DNA of 64,000 nucleotides from an uncultured Collinsella sp. (GTDB lineage Bacteria; Actinomycetota; Coriobacteriia; Coriobacteriales; Coriobacteriaceae), in contig CAAEVV010000049.1 in NCBI GenBank assembly GCA_900759565.1, positions 12,575-76,574 on the forward strand, in the 5' to 3' direction. Below, one piece after another: positions 25,134 to 34,900 of the stretch. Within the stretch, counting starts at the first letter, position 1. Every line of letters begins with the position of its first letter. Made by a program: the position numbers and the translations under genes. The notes beneath the pieces were generated by a model. The model was not told the origin of the DNA, did no database searches, and worked only from the letters and a program-made list of their open reading frames with translations.

Positions 25134-26801
25134 TTAGAACAGGCCGGTGATGTTGCCGTCGTTGTCGACGTCGATGTTCTCGGCCGCGGGAACCTTGGGC
25201 AGGCCAGGCATGGTCAGAACGCTGCCGGTCAGCGCAACCACAAAGTGAGCACCGGCGGAAACCTTGAGCTCGCGCACGGTGATGCGGAAGCCCTCGGGAG
25301 CGCCCAGCGCCTTGGCGTTGTCGCTAAAGCTGTACTGCGTCTTGGCCACGCACACCGGCAGGTTGCCAAAGCCGTTCTCACGCAGCTCGGCGATCTGGCG
25401 CTTGGCAGCCGGCGTAAAGTCAACGCCGTCGGCGCGGTAGACCTTGGTGGCAACGGCCTCGAGGGCGTCGGCCACATCGGCACCGTCCTCGTAGGCAAAC
25501 TTGAGCTCGCTCGGCTGCTCGATCAGGCGCATGACCTCATCGGCCAGGTCGAGCGCGCCCTCGCCGCCCTTAGCCCAAACCTCGGACAGCTTAACGTTGA
25601 CACCGAACTTCTGACACTCGGACTCGATGAGCTCGAGTTCGGCCTCGGTATCCGTCGGGAAGCGGTTGATGGCGACCACGCAGGGCAGACCGTAGACGTT
25701 CTGGATGTTGTCGACGTGACGCAGCAGGTTGGGCATACCGGCCTTGAGGGCCTCGAGGTTCTCCTCGTTGAGGTCGGCCTTGGCAACACCGCCGTTGTAC
25801 TTAAGCGCGCGGGCAGTGGCGACGACCACGACAGCGCTGGGGCGAACGCCCGTCATGCGGCACTTGATGTCGAGGAACTTCTCGGCACCCAGGTCGGCGC
25901 CGAAACCGGCCTCGGTAATCGCGACGTCGCCAAAACGCATGGCCATACGCGTGGCCATGATGGAGTTACAGCCGTGAGCGATATTGGCGAAGGGACCGCC
26001 GTGGACAAACGCAGGCGTGCCCTCGAGTGTCTGAACCAGGTTGGGTTTAAGCGCGTCCTTGAGCAGGGCCGCCATGGCACCCTGGGCCTTAAGGTCACGG
26101 GCGCGGACGGGCTCGCCGGCAAAGCTGTAGCCAACAACAATCTCGCCCAGGCGCTCCTTGAGGTCATTGATGCTCGTAGACAGGCACAGGATTGCCATGA
26201 CCTCGGAGGCAACAGTGATGTCAAAGCCATCCTCGCGCGGCACTCCCTGGGCCTTGCCGCCAATGCCGTCGATAACATGGCGCAGCTGACGGTCGTTCAT
26301 ATCGACAACGCGCTTCCAGGTGATGCGCTTAACATCGATACCGAGCTGGTTGCCCTGCTGAATATGGTTGTCGAGCATGGCAGCCAGCAGGTTGTTGGCG
26401 GCACCAATAGCATGGAAGTCACCGGTAAAGTGCAGGTTGATGTCCTCCATGGGGATGACCTGCGCCCAGCCGCCGCCGGCGGCGCCGCCCTTGACGCCAA
26501 AGACGGGGCCGAGCGAAGGCTCGCGCAGGGCCACAGCGCTCTTGACGCCGCGACGGCGCAGGCCATCGGCCAGGCCGATGGTCGTCGTGGTCTTGCCCTC
26601 GCCCGCAGGCGTGGGGTTGATGGCGGTCACGAGGACGAGCTTGGCCTGGTGGTCGGTCGGTTCGTTGAGCAGGGAATAGTCGACCTTTGCCTTGTCGAAG
26701 CCGTACGGAATCAGATGCTTAACGTCGACGCCGGCGTTCTTGGCCACCTCGGTAATAGGCAGCGGCGTAACAGAACGTGCGATTTCGATGTCAGTAGGCA
26801 T
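25134..26801 (-). CDS. fhs: Formate-tetrahydrofolate ligase
   Basis: The protein has 555 residues from ATG 26801 (AAAGGA six bases upstream). Clear family blocks are present: the P-loop-like [15 protein letters not shown] (about 66-80), [16 protein letters not shown] and [13 protein letters not shown]. The enzyme activates formate with ATP to 10-formyl-THF. With FchA and FolD at 5-6.7 kb it gives a full formate to methylene-THF path, as in acetogens and purine- or amino-acid-fermenting anaerobes. The gene stands alone with its own terminator. No tetrahydrofolate riboswitch was recognised upstream. Confidence 0.95.
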   Translation of the reverse strand: MPTDIEIARSVTPLPITEVAKNAGVDVKHLIPYGFDKAKVDYSLLNEPTDHQAKLVLVTAINPTPAGEGKTTTTIGLADGLRRRGVKSAVALREPSLGPVFGVKGGAAGGGWAQVIPMEDINLHFTGDFHAIGAANNLLAAMLDNHIQQGNQLGIDVKRITWKRVVDMNDRQLRHVIDGIGGKAQGVPREDGFDITVASEVMAILCLSTSINDLKERLGEIVVGYSFAGEPVRARDLKAQGAMAALLKDALKPNLVQTLEGTPAFVHGGPFANIAHGCNSIMATRMAMRFGDVAITEAGFGADLGAEKFLDIKCRMTGVRPSAVVVVATARALKYNGGVAKADLNEENLEALKAGMPNLLRHVDNIQNVYGLPCVVAINRFPTDTEAELELIESECQKFGVNVKLSEVWAKGGEGALDLADEVMRLIEQPSELKFAYEDGADVADALEAVATKVYRADGVDFTPAAKRQIAELRENGFGNLPVCVAKTQYSFSDNAKALGAPEGFRITVRELKVSAGAHFVVALTGSVLTMPGLPKVPAAENIDVDNDGNITGLF

Positions 26802-26947
26802 GGGCGGTCCTTTCGTTACCGGATGAGAAAAAGACCAATCCAGCATAGCACGCGCGCGCAATGGTAAAACGCCCGCAACCGACGAACGGCGATATGTTTA
26901 CCCGATACCCAGCGATAGCCTACAGATGCGCTAAAACAAGCCCATTC

Positions 26948-28015
26948 CTAAACGGTCGGTTCAATACCCAAATGCTCGAATGTGCGAAGCGTTGCCTGGC
27001 GGCCCTGCGGTGTGCGAATCATCAATCCGCACTGCAGCAGATAGGGCTCGTAGACATCCTCGAGCGTTCCCGGGTCCTCGCCCACCGCACTGGCAAGCGT
27101 GGTCAAGCCAACGGCACGGCCGGAGAACGTCTTGGCAAGTGTCTCCAAGATGCGAATGTCCATCCAGTCCAGGCCGAGCTCGTCGATCTCGAAGAACTCG
27201 AGCGCCTGACGGCAAATATCAAGCTCAATAGGACCGTTGCCGCGCACCTGCGCATAGTCGCGCACGCGTTTGAGCAGACGGTTGGCGAGGCGCGGCGTAC
27301 CGCGCGAACGCGAGCCGATCTCGAGCGCGCTGGGATGGTCGATCGTCACGCCCAGGATGGTTGCCGAGCGTGTCACGATCTGGGCGAGTTCCTCGACGGT
27401 GTAGTAATCCAAGCGATACGAGATGCCAAAGCGATCGCGCAGCGGGCCCGTAAGCATGCCCGAACGGGTCGTGGCCGCCACCAGCGTAAACTTGGGGATA
27501 TCCAGGCGAATCGAACGTGCCGCCGGGCCCTTGCCGATCACGATATCGAGGGCAAAGTCCTCCATGGCGGGATACAGGACTTCTTCGACCGAACGGTTCA
27601 GACGGTGAATCTCGTCGATAAACAGCACGTCGCCCGGCTGCAGGTTAGTCAGGATGGCCGCCAGGTCACCGGTGCGCGCGATGGCCGGACCGCTCGTCGT
27701 CTTGATCTGAGCGCCCAGCTCGTTGGCGATAACCGTAGCCAGCGTGGTCTTGCCCAAACCCGGAGGGCCCGAGAAGATCACGTGGTCGAGCGTCTCGCCA
27801 CGGCTCTGCGCTGCTTCGATGAGCACGCGAAGGCTCTGCTTGATGTGCTCCTGGCCGCAGTAATCGTCCAAGCGCTGGGGGCGCAAAGTGCGGTCGACAT
27901 CGAGGTCCTCGGCCGTCAGCTCCGAGCCCACCATGCGCTCGCCGTGCGCCATGGATGCCGCCGGCGAGGTGCCGGGCGTCGCCCACAGGTCCTGAGAGTC
28001 ATCGGCTTCCCACAT
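26948..28015 (-). CDS. ruvB: Holliday junction branch migration ATPase RuvB
   Basis: The 355-residue AAA+ ATPase has Walker [10 protein letters not shown] and Walker B LFIDEIH, the sensor [16 protein letters not shown], and the C-terminal winged helix ending [16 protein letters not shown] 28015 overlaps the ruvA stop (TGATG), so translation is coupled. It drives branch migration as a hexamer on RuvA-bound four-way junctions. The full ruvC-ruvA-ruvB order is present, under a LexA-like box upstream of ruvC. Confidence 0.96.
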   Translation of the reverse strand: MWEADDSQDLWATPGTSPAASMAHGERMVGSELTAEDLDVDRTLRPQRLDDYCGQEHIKQSLRVLIEAAQSRGETLDHVIFSGPPGLGKTTLATVIANELGAQIKTTSGPAIARTGDLAAILTNLQPGDVLFIDEIHRLNRSVEEVLYPAMEDFALDIVIGKGPAARSIRLDIPKFTLVAATTRSGMLTGPLRDRFGISYRLDYYTVEELAQIVTRSATILGVTIDHPSALEIGSRSRGTPRLANRLLKRVRDYAQVRGNGPIELDICRQALEFFEIDELGLDWMDIRILETLAKTFSGRAVGLTTLASAVGEDPGTLEDVYEPYLLQCGLMIRTPQGRQATLRTFEHLGIEPTV

Positions 28016-28635
28016 CACGCATCCATTCCGAGTCGCTTAAGCGCCGCGCCGAGCAGATCCTCGACACGCATATTCTGCCCATCATACCCGCTCAGGGCAA
28101 CATCGGTCTCCTGCGGGCTAAAGCCCATGGAAAGGAGCGCCGCACGAGCGTCATCGATCGCCGAAGGGGCAGCAGCGGGCACGGGCATCGCAACCTGGCC
28201 GGGAATCACGTCGACCGGCACAAAGCCCTTGTCCTTGGCAAAGGTGCTCTTGAGCTCCAAGATGAGGCGCTGGGCGGTCTTTTTGCCCACACCGGGAACC
28301 TTGGCCATGCCCTTGTCATCCTCGGCCATCACCAGGGAATACAGCTGACCCACGGTATAGGTGGAGAGCACGGCGAGCGCCAGGCGCGGACCGACACCTG
28401 AGACGGACACGAGCCGATCGAACATCGTGCGCTCGTCCTTGGAGGCAAAACCAAAGAGCGTCATGGCGTCCTCACGCACCTGCATGCGCGTGTAGAGGCG
28501 AACCTCGCCGCCGGGTGTAGGCAGCGTGGCGGCAGTGCTGCCCGAAATACCGAGCTCAAAGCCCACACCCGACACATCGACGACGGCCGAGCTCATCGTG
28601 GCCTCGACAAGCGTTCCATGGAGCTGGGAAATCAT
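28015..28635 (-). CDS. ruvA: Holliday junction DNA-binding subunit RuvA
   Basis: The protein has 206 residues, from ATG 28635 (overlapping the ruvC stop as TGATG) to the stop overlapping ruvB. It has the N-terminal OB fold ([12 protein letters not shown]), two helix-hairpin-helix motifs ([31 protein letters not shown] at about 108-123) and the flexible linker before the C-terminal RuvB-binding domain ([11 protein letters not shown]). The frame stays open upstream into ruvC, but no start is supported there. Lengths and motifs are typical. Confidence 0.95.
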   Translation of the reverse strand: MISQLHGTLVEATMSSAVVDVSGVGFELGISGSTAATLPTPGGEVRLYTRMQVREDAMTLFGFASKDERTMFDRLVSVSGVGPRLALAVLSTYTVGQLYSLVMAEDDKGMAKVPGVGKKTAQRLILELKSTFAKDKGFVPVDVIPGQVAMPVPAAAPSAIDDARAALLSMGFSPQETDVALSGYDGQNMRVEDLLGAALKRLGMDA

Positions 28636-29156
28636 CAGTATCCGGTTCCTCTCTGTTGATAGAACTCGCCACCGGTAAGCGCTCGGGTGCGGCTGAGGTT
28701 TACGTGGCAGATGGCGCAAGCCAGGGCATCGGCGGCGTGGTCGGGATGCGGGTCGTGATCGAGCTGTGTGAGCGTGCGTACCATGTAGGCGACCTGCCGC
28801 TTGTCCGCGGCGCCGGTGCCCACCACAGCCTGTTTGATCTGCATGGGCGTGTATTCGCCAATCTCGAGCGCGCATTCCGAAAGCGCCACGAGTGCAGCAC
28901 CGCGGGCATGCGCCGTTGGGATGGCCGAGCGAACGTTGGCGCCAAAGTAAATGCTCTCGATAGCAGCAGTATCGGGTCGATAACGCTCCACGACACCCTT
29001 GAGGTCGCGGGCGATATGCGACAGGCGCACCGCGAGCGGACTGCCCGCGCTGGTCTCGATACAACCGTAGGCACGACAGCGAACCTCTCCGCGCCGCTCC
29101 TCAATAATCCCCCAACCCGTATGGGCCAAACCGGGGTCGATACCCAAAATGACCAA
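28635..29156 (-). CDS. ruvC: Holliday junction resolvase RuvC
   Basis: The start is placed at TTG 29156, since GGGGAGG lies exactly five bases upstream. The further TTG at 29177 would put that site inside the gene. From there the product has 173 residues and begins MVILGIDPG. Catalytic acidic residues are visible: Asp7 (GIDPG), Glu67 (AIESIYF) and the Asp pair in HPDHAADAL near 139-143. It nicks four-way junctions symmetrically. It is the first gene of ruvCAB. Confidence 0.94.
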   Translation of the reverse strand: MVILGIDPGLAHTGWGIIEERRGEVRCRAYGCIETSAGSPLAVRLSHIARDLKGVVERYRPDTAAIESIYFGANVRSAIPTAHARGAALVALSECALEIGEYTPMQIKQAVVGTGAADKRQVAYMVRTLTQLDHDPHPDHAADALACAICHVNLSRTRALTGGEFYQQRGTGY

Positions 29157-29212
29157 GCCAACCTCCCCTCGCCACAAGCACGGCGCAAGGCAAGGCCCCG
29201 CGCACTATTCAC

Positions 29213-29224
29213 GAACGTCTGTTC
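29213..29224. promoter_or_regulatory. LexA-type SOS box upstream of ruvCAB
   Basis: GAACGTCTGTTC (in CGAACGTCTGTTCT) fits the Gram-positive/actinobacterial LexA consensus GAAC-N4-GTTC. It sits 57 bases before the ruvC start, next to a -10-like TATTCT on the minus strand. Confidence 0.7.
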
Positions 29225-29265
29225 TAGAATAACACAACGAGGCCAAGAAGCTTAGTTGAAGTATC

Positions 29266-29290
29266 GGGGTTGGGAGCGAATCCCATCCCC
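29266..29290. terminator. Hairpin after the NadE-like gene
   Basis: GGGGTTGGGA pairs with TCCCATCCCC with one mismatch around GCGAA, right at the 3' end of the minus-strand gene. There is no T-tract, so it is a weak terminator candidate. Confidence 0.45.
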
Positions 29291-29293
29291 AGT

Positions 29294-31279
29294 TTAGTTC
29301 TGCGAGAAGAATGGGAACTGTCGGGGATCCACCGGCGGCTGCGGCATCGATCCGCCCTGGGGTCCACCCTGCGGGCCGCCCTGACCGCCCATCATCTTAT
29401 CGATGGCGTCCTGGACCTCGCCCTCAAACTTCTTCATACCCTCATGCAGGCGACGCTGGCCATCCTCGGAGCGCAGCTCCTCCATCTGCTCGGGCGAAAT
29501 ACCCAACAGGTCACCCAATATGCCCATCATCTCGCCACGCATGCGCTCGCTTGTGTCCTCGTCGGCAAAACGGTTCACCTCGGCGCGCGCCAGCGCATCG
29601 ACCGTCATGCGCTCTTTACCGCTCAGGCCAAGATCGGACCACGCGAGCATGTACGGCCAGGCGCGCTCTACAAAAGAACGGGCCGAGACGATCGGCGCCG
29701 TCGGCAGCTGGCGGCGAGCCGCCTCTCCCTGGCGCACGAGCATCAGCAGCAGCGAACAAGCCTCGGGCTTGCCGGCAGCCATTGGAATGTCGTCGAAGGG
29801 ACGGTTGCGGTCGACGTGTGACTCGAGCGCGCCATCAACCTCGCCCGGCTCAAGCCCGCCGAGCAGCTGCGCCGCGCGGTCGAGCATGTCGACCGGACCG
29901 TCAAGCGTCGAGAGCGCTTGCGCCAGCACGCGCTCCATGCAATCCTCCACCGCGTTGAGCGTCACGAGCTCCTGCGGCACCACGGCAGACGTACGGTTAC
30001 GCACACGCGCCACAAACTCGAGCGTCGACAGGTATACGTCACCAAAGGGCGCATAATCGCCCTGGTAGCCACCGCAAAGCGCGGGCGCCGCCAGCGCGTA
30101 CTCAGTTTTGGACAGCGGGCTCAACGCCATCGCACCCAGCTCGAGCGCCGTATCCTCCAGCATGAGGCCCAGCGTGCGAGAGCGCAGGCGCTCGGCGTCG
30201 CCCGCCGACACATCGCGGTCGAGCACACGCGCGGCATCCGGCGCATCACGCTCAACCGTGCGAATATGCAGACGCTCGGCAATGGCGCGGACGGCGGCGC
30301 AGCGAGCAGCCTCGGCCTCTTCCTGCGCCGGCGTAAAGATGCGGTTGCGTCCCAGCACCAGGCCGATCACGTTGCGCGAACCCAGGGCGTCGACGGCAAG
30401 CGCCGCCAGCAGGGACGACGGCAAGTCGCCCTCGAGCGCCACCACGGCGCGCGACGTACCGCGGGCGCGGGCGTTATCGCGAACGGCGAGCACCAGCGCC
30501 TGCCACAACCACTCCTCGGAGCGAAACTCGGGCAGCTCGTGATCCTCCAAGGCATCGAGCATCACACCGCGCTGAATCTCCTGAACCAGTAGGCTCTCCT
30601 CAAAACACGGCGCTTGGGCCACCACGCGGCCGCAGTCGTCGAGCACAAACGAGCCGCCGGTATACACCGACTCATCGTACGCACCGACCGGCGCCATGCA
30701 GGCAAACCACACGCTGCGCTTAGATGCGATCTTGCGGTAGGATCCGCTGCGCACGGCGGCGATCGCGGCGGTCTCGCGGTCGGTCATATCGAATGCGTTG
30801 AACTGGAAATAGGCAATGAGGTCGACGCCGGTCGGCAGCATCTCGAGCTCACGGTCCAAGTCGAAGATCACGGCGATACGCACGCCGTCCACGTCAAACA
30901 CCGGCGGTGCCCAACGGGCATCGCCGTTCCCACCGCGCTGCAGGGCAATGCTCGAACGGGCCGGCACCACATGGCCGTCCTTGAGCATCATGTAGTCGAG
31001 CAGGGGCTGGCCCTCAAACGAAACTGCCGCGGGCACGATGCAGATCATATCGAGCTCTTGGATACGCTCGGCGACGCCGGTCAAGCCGGCAAGTATGTCG
31101 TGCTCAAAGTCGGCAGCGCCCACCAGGCCGCCGGGCAGGGCTCCCATAAAGAGCGGAGCCGGCACGCACAACACGCGCGCACCGCGCTCATGGGCCAGGC
31201 GCGCCTGGTCCTCGATGCGACCGCAGATACCCTCAATATCACCCAGGCGCATATCGATCTGTGCAAGTGCGAGCTTCAT
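29294..31279 (-). CDS. NAD-synthetase (NadE) homologue lacking catalytic residues
   Basis: The 661-residue protein has the two-domain plan of glutamine-dependent NadE. The N-terminal nitrilase-like domain opens MKLALAQIDMRLGDIEG, but each position of the Glu-Lys-Cys triad is changed: FPEL reads VPAP, the YRK.SLP region reads PARSSIAL, and ICED reads IFDLD. In the synthetase domain the ATP-binding SGGxDSS reads EGDLPSS (about 285-292), while SKTEYALAAPALCGGYQGDYAPFGD keeps the NKSE...GY...YGD order. A helical extension with GGPQGGPQGG closes the protein. It is likely a non-catalytic homologue with a regulatory or scaffolding role. Comparisons were by eye against known NadE sequences. Confidence 0.8.
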   Translation of the reverse strand: MKLALAQIDMRLGDIEGICGRIEDQARLAHERGARVLCVPAPLFMGALPGGLVGAADFEHDILAGLTGVAERIQELDMICIVPAAVSFEGQPLLDYMMLKDGHVVPARSSIALQRGGNGDARWAPPVFDVDGVRIAVIFDLDRELEMLPTGVDLIAYFQFNAFDMTDRETAAIAAVRSGSYRKIASKRSVWFACMAPVGAYDESVYTGGSFVLDDCGRVVAQAPCFEESLLVQEIQRGVMLDALEDHELPEFRSEEWLWQALVLAVRDNARARGTSRAVVALEGDLPSSLLAALAVDALGSRNVIGLVLGRNRIFTPAQEEAEAARCAAVRAIAERLHIRTVERDAPDAARVLDRDVSAGDAERLRSRTLGLMLEDTALELGAMALSPLSKTEYALAAPALCGGYQGDYAPFGDVYLSTLEFVARVRNRTSAVVPQELVTLNAVEDCMERVLAQALSTLDGPVDMLDRAAQLLGGLEPGEVDGALESHVDRNRPFDDIPMAAGKPEACSLLLMLVRQGEAARRQLPTAPIVSARSFVERAWPYMLAWSDLGLSGKERMTVDALARAEVNRFADEDTSERMRGEMMGILGDLLGISPEQMEELRSEDGQRRLHEGMKKFEGEVQDAIDKMMGGQGGPQGGPQGGSMPQPPVDPRQFPFFSQN

Positions 31280-31396
31280 GGCTCAGCCCTTTCCGTCGTA
31301 AACCATCGTTGTCGTAGTAAAAGCGCCGGCCGCATGATGCAGTCGGCGCTCGCATGTGCATATGCTAGCTATGATACCCCGAGCGGGGGCGCGCTC

Positions 31397-31759
31397 CTAG
31401 AACGTCGCGGACCACAGCCCGTGCAGGTTGCAATAGGCATAGACGGTACCGGTCTTGGAGCCGCCGGCAAAAAACGTCGCGGGCTTCATGCCGGGCTGGA
31501 GGTAATGGACCTCCAGACGGCCCTCGGCCTCAAGGGCAATCCACTCGATGTAGTGCTCGGGCACCATAGGATGCTCGACCGAGCCCACGCGCGCACGGAT
31601 CACGTGACCGTCGCGCTCGCTCTCGACGACGGGCACGTGCTTCTCGTGCGCCGCGTCCTCGGTGTTCGCGGTCAGCTCCGTGCAGCCGGCAGGGGTTGCA
31701 ACGTCGTTGCCAAGGGCGGCAATGAGCTTGCCATCGGGGTCCTTAAAGAATTTCGCCAT
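31397..31759 (-). CDS. Desulfoferrodoxin-type superoxide reductase (one-iron)
   Basis: The product has 120 residues from ATG 31759 (AAAGGAG six bases upstream); the longer frame lacks a site. The catalytic iron site is intact: EKHVP, VEHPM, EHYIEW and the YCNLHGLW Cys/His pair. These supply four His and one Cys to Fe. The N-terminal rubredoxin-like part keeps its length but has lost three of the four expected Cys (only GCTEL remains), so the second iron centre is gone. The enzyme reduces superoxide to peroxide in anaerobes. It appears monocistronic. Confidence 0.9.
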   Translation of the reverse strand: MAKFFKDPDGKLIAALGNDVATPAGCTELTANTEDAAHEKHVPVVESERDGHVIRARVGSVEHPMVPEHYIEWIALEAEGRLEVHYLQPGMKPATFFAGGSKTGTVYAYCNLHGLWSATF

Positions 31760-31908
31760 GATGTTCTCCTTTGCTGATGTGCCGATGTTCTTGAGGTTCT
31801 TATGCCCAAAGGCAAGCGAACCATCCACGGCATCGCAAATGAACACATAACGAGCGGGGACGATGGGACAGCGCGGGCTATCCGCCCTGGCGGCCTCACC
31901 CAAGCGGG

Positions 31909-34900
31909 TTAACGCCCGTCACCGCCGAGCAGTGCCAGAACATCCTCGCGGGTAAACAGCGCCGAGGAGATGCCGTCGCCGCCGAGCACGCTGTTGACCA
32001 GGTCGCGTTTGGACTCCTGCATCTGCATAATGCGTTCCTCGATCGTGTCCTTGGCGATGAGCTTGTACACGGTCACGGTATGTTGCTGGCCAATACGATG
32101 CGCGCGATCGGTCGCCTGGTCCTGCGCGGCAACGTTCCACCACGGATCGTAGTGGATGACCACGTCGGACGCCGTCAGGTTGAGGCCCACGCCGCCCGCC
32201 TTGAGCGAGATCAGAAACACCGGCACCTCGCCCGCTTGGAACTGCGCAACCATCTTGGCACGGCTCTCCTTGGACGAAGCGCCCGTGAGCTTAAGAAAGC
32301 CGATGTCCTCCTTGGCCAGGCGCTTGCCGATGATATCGAGCATGCCCGTGAACTGGCTGAACAGCAGAATGTGGTGCCCGCCGTCGAGCGCACCGTGCAC
32401 GAGCTCCATGCAAGCGTCGAGCTTGGCGCTCCCCGCCTTGTAATCCTCGTAGTGTAGACGCGGGTCGCAGCAGATCTGGCGCAGCTTGGTGAGCTCGGCG
32501 AGCACCTTGAGCTTGTCTTTCTTAAACTCGGATGCCTCGCGGTGCTGCACCTGCTGGGCGATGCGGTCCTGGTTGGCCAGGTAGAGCTTGCGCTGCTCGC
32601 CGGTGAGCTGCGCCATGACGGTGTCTTCGATCTTTTCGGGCAGGTCGGCAACCACGTCTTCCTTTACGCGACGCAGCACAAACGGCGACACGAGCGCCTG
32701 CAGGCGAGCGGCACTATCGCCCTCGGCATGCTCTACGGGGCTCTCAAAGCGCTTAGCAAACGACTCGCGCGTCCCCAAAAGGCCCGGCATCAGAAAGTCG
32801 AAGATGCTCCAGAGCTCGGACAGGCGGTTCTCGATGGGCGTGCCCGTCAGGGCAAAGCGCACGCCGGCCGGCAGGCGCTTGGCAGCGCGGGCCACCTGGG
32901 TGAGCGGGTTTTTAATGTACTGGGCCTCATCGAGCACAACGCGGGCAAAGTCCTGCTCGGCATACTCGTCGATATCGCGGCGCATGAGGTCATACGACGT
33001 CACGACCACGTTATGCTCGTCGGCGCCGGCTATCTGCACGCGGCGCTGCGCCTTGGCACCCACGATGGCGCACACGTCGAGCGAAGGCGCAAAGCGCTCC
33101 AGCTCGGCAGTCCAGTTATACACGAGCGACGCAGGACACACCACAAGCGTGGGCTTGGCGTCCCCCGCTTCCACGCGCGCCAAGATATGCGCGATCATCT
33201 GCAGTGTTTTGCCCAGGCCCATATCGTCGGCCAAGATGCCGCCGAGGCCCAGATGCTCGAGCGAGCCGAGCCACTGGTAGCCGTCGACCTGGTAGTCACG
33301 TAGCGTGGCCTTGAGCGAGACTGGCACCGTAAAATCCATCTTGCCGAGCGTGTCCAGACGCTCGACGGTGCGACGGAATGCAGCGTCGCGATCGGCCTCG
33401 AGCGCGGGCGTGCGCGCAAGCATGCTGTCGACGAACAGGGTACTCGACGCGGGAAGCGACACGCCGTCGAGCAGATCGACGGCATCGACGCCCAGGTCCT
33501 CGGCAAGGCCAAACGCGGCACGGGCTCCCTCGTCCAGGCGAACGATGTCGCCCGACGTGAGGCGCGCAAACGTCTGGTGGCGCTTGTACGAGTCCAGATA
33601 GATGGCAAGATCTGCCGCCGAAAGACCGCTCGCGCCCAGTTCGACATCGAGCAGGTTGCTCTTGACGGTCGCGCGCACCGAAAGCTTGGGCGCAGGGCGC
33701 ACCGAGATCTGGCGTAGGCGGTCGCTGAGCATGACCTCGCCCAGCTCGGACAGGGCAGACAGGCCCTCGGTCAGCAAGTGGAACAGGCTCTCGTCGTCGC
33801 GCTCCTCAAACGCCAGGCCGCCCTCGTAAAAGTCGAAATACAGGGCCGCCGTATCCATAACGCGAAACTCTGCTATCTCGTCGTGCGGAGGTACGCCCGG
33901 GCGCTGTTCTTCGAAGGGGCTTCCCGGAGCACCCAGGCTAAAGAGATCTGCCGACCAGTCGCCGTAGGAAACCGTAATCTTGCAGGTCACAAGCCCGTCA
34001 TCGACACCGATTGCCATGGCAAAGCTCGGCTCGGGCGCCACGGTGTCGAGCACGGCGGGAGCGGTGAGGTCGGTATATTCGCGCAGCACGGGCAGTGCCA
34101 TGCGGCAGAATTCGCCCACCTGCTCGGCGGCGATATGGACCGGCGTGCGACAAGGCAGCAGACGCGACAGAAACGGTGCGGCATGCTGGGCAAACATCGC
34201 ATCGGCACGGCGCGCGCGGTGCGTGTCGACCAGATAGGCAACGTCGCCCGAGGCAAAGCAGTACATATCGGCGGGCAGACGCAAGTCGTAGCTGCCACCG
34301 GCCGCCGGCGCGATCTTGGCGGCAAGGAGCGGCGGTTGTTTTGCCGAGACCTCGTCCTCCCCCACTGGCGACAACTCAACCGCCACCTCGTAGGAACGAT
34401 GCGTCGTCGTTCCCCGCGACCAGGCGGGCTCAAAGGAAATGGTCCGGCCACGCAGCAAGTCCAGCATGTATACGATGTCATGCTCGGACAGCGGCAGCTG
34501 GCGCTCGGCGACAAAGCCGCTGCGTGCAAAATCGTACGACGCCGAACGCGAACTTGTGATGTCGCTCAGATACACAACCGTTGCCACAACAAGGTCGAGC
34601 AGACGCACCGAAACCTCGTCAAAGGCCTCGGGCGCATGGAGGAATGTTAGCTTTTTTCCGTACGAGAACGTGCCGCCGCGCACGTAGGCGGCGGCCATGC
34701 CGTCGATGTCCTTGACCACGTAGGACACCGAGCCGCAGCGGATACGAAGCTCGAGCGCCCAGCTAAAGCGGTCGGCAAACAGCGGATTGTAGTACGGCAC
34801 CAACGAGGGCTCCAACGCCGCTTTGGGGGCGTCGGGATCAACGGCACCGGCGAGCTTGCGGCGCATGCCCGCCAACTCATCCATGCGCGCGTCCGAAAGA

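Noticed and set aside
25245..26867. 540-codon plus-strand frame opposite fhs
   Set aside because: Antisense shadow of fhs; the fhs protein is clear and highly conserved.
26802..26947. Tetrahydrofolate riboswitch upstream of fhs (also checked before fchA)
   Set aside because: No stretch resembling the THF aptamer core was recognised; a covariance search would be needed to be certain.
26861..28348. 495-codon plus-strand frame opposite ruvB
   Set aside because: Antisense shadow; no start signal and composition typical of reversed GC-rich coding DNA.
28636..29064. N-terminal extension of ruvA into ruvC
   Set aside because: The true ATG at 28635 overlaps the ruvC stop and begins the canonical RuvA OB fold; the extension is ruvC in another frame.
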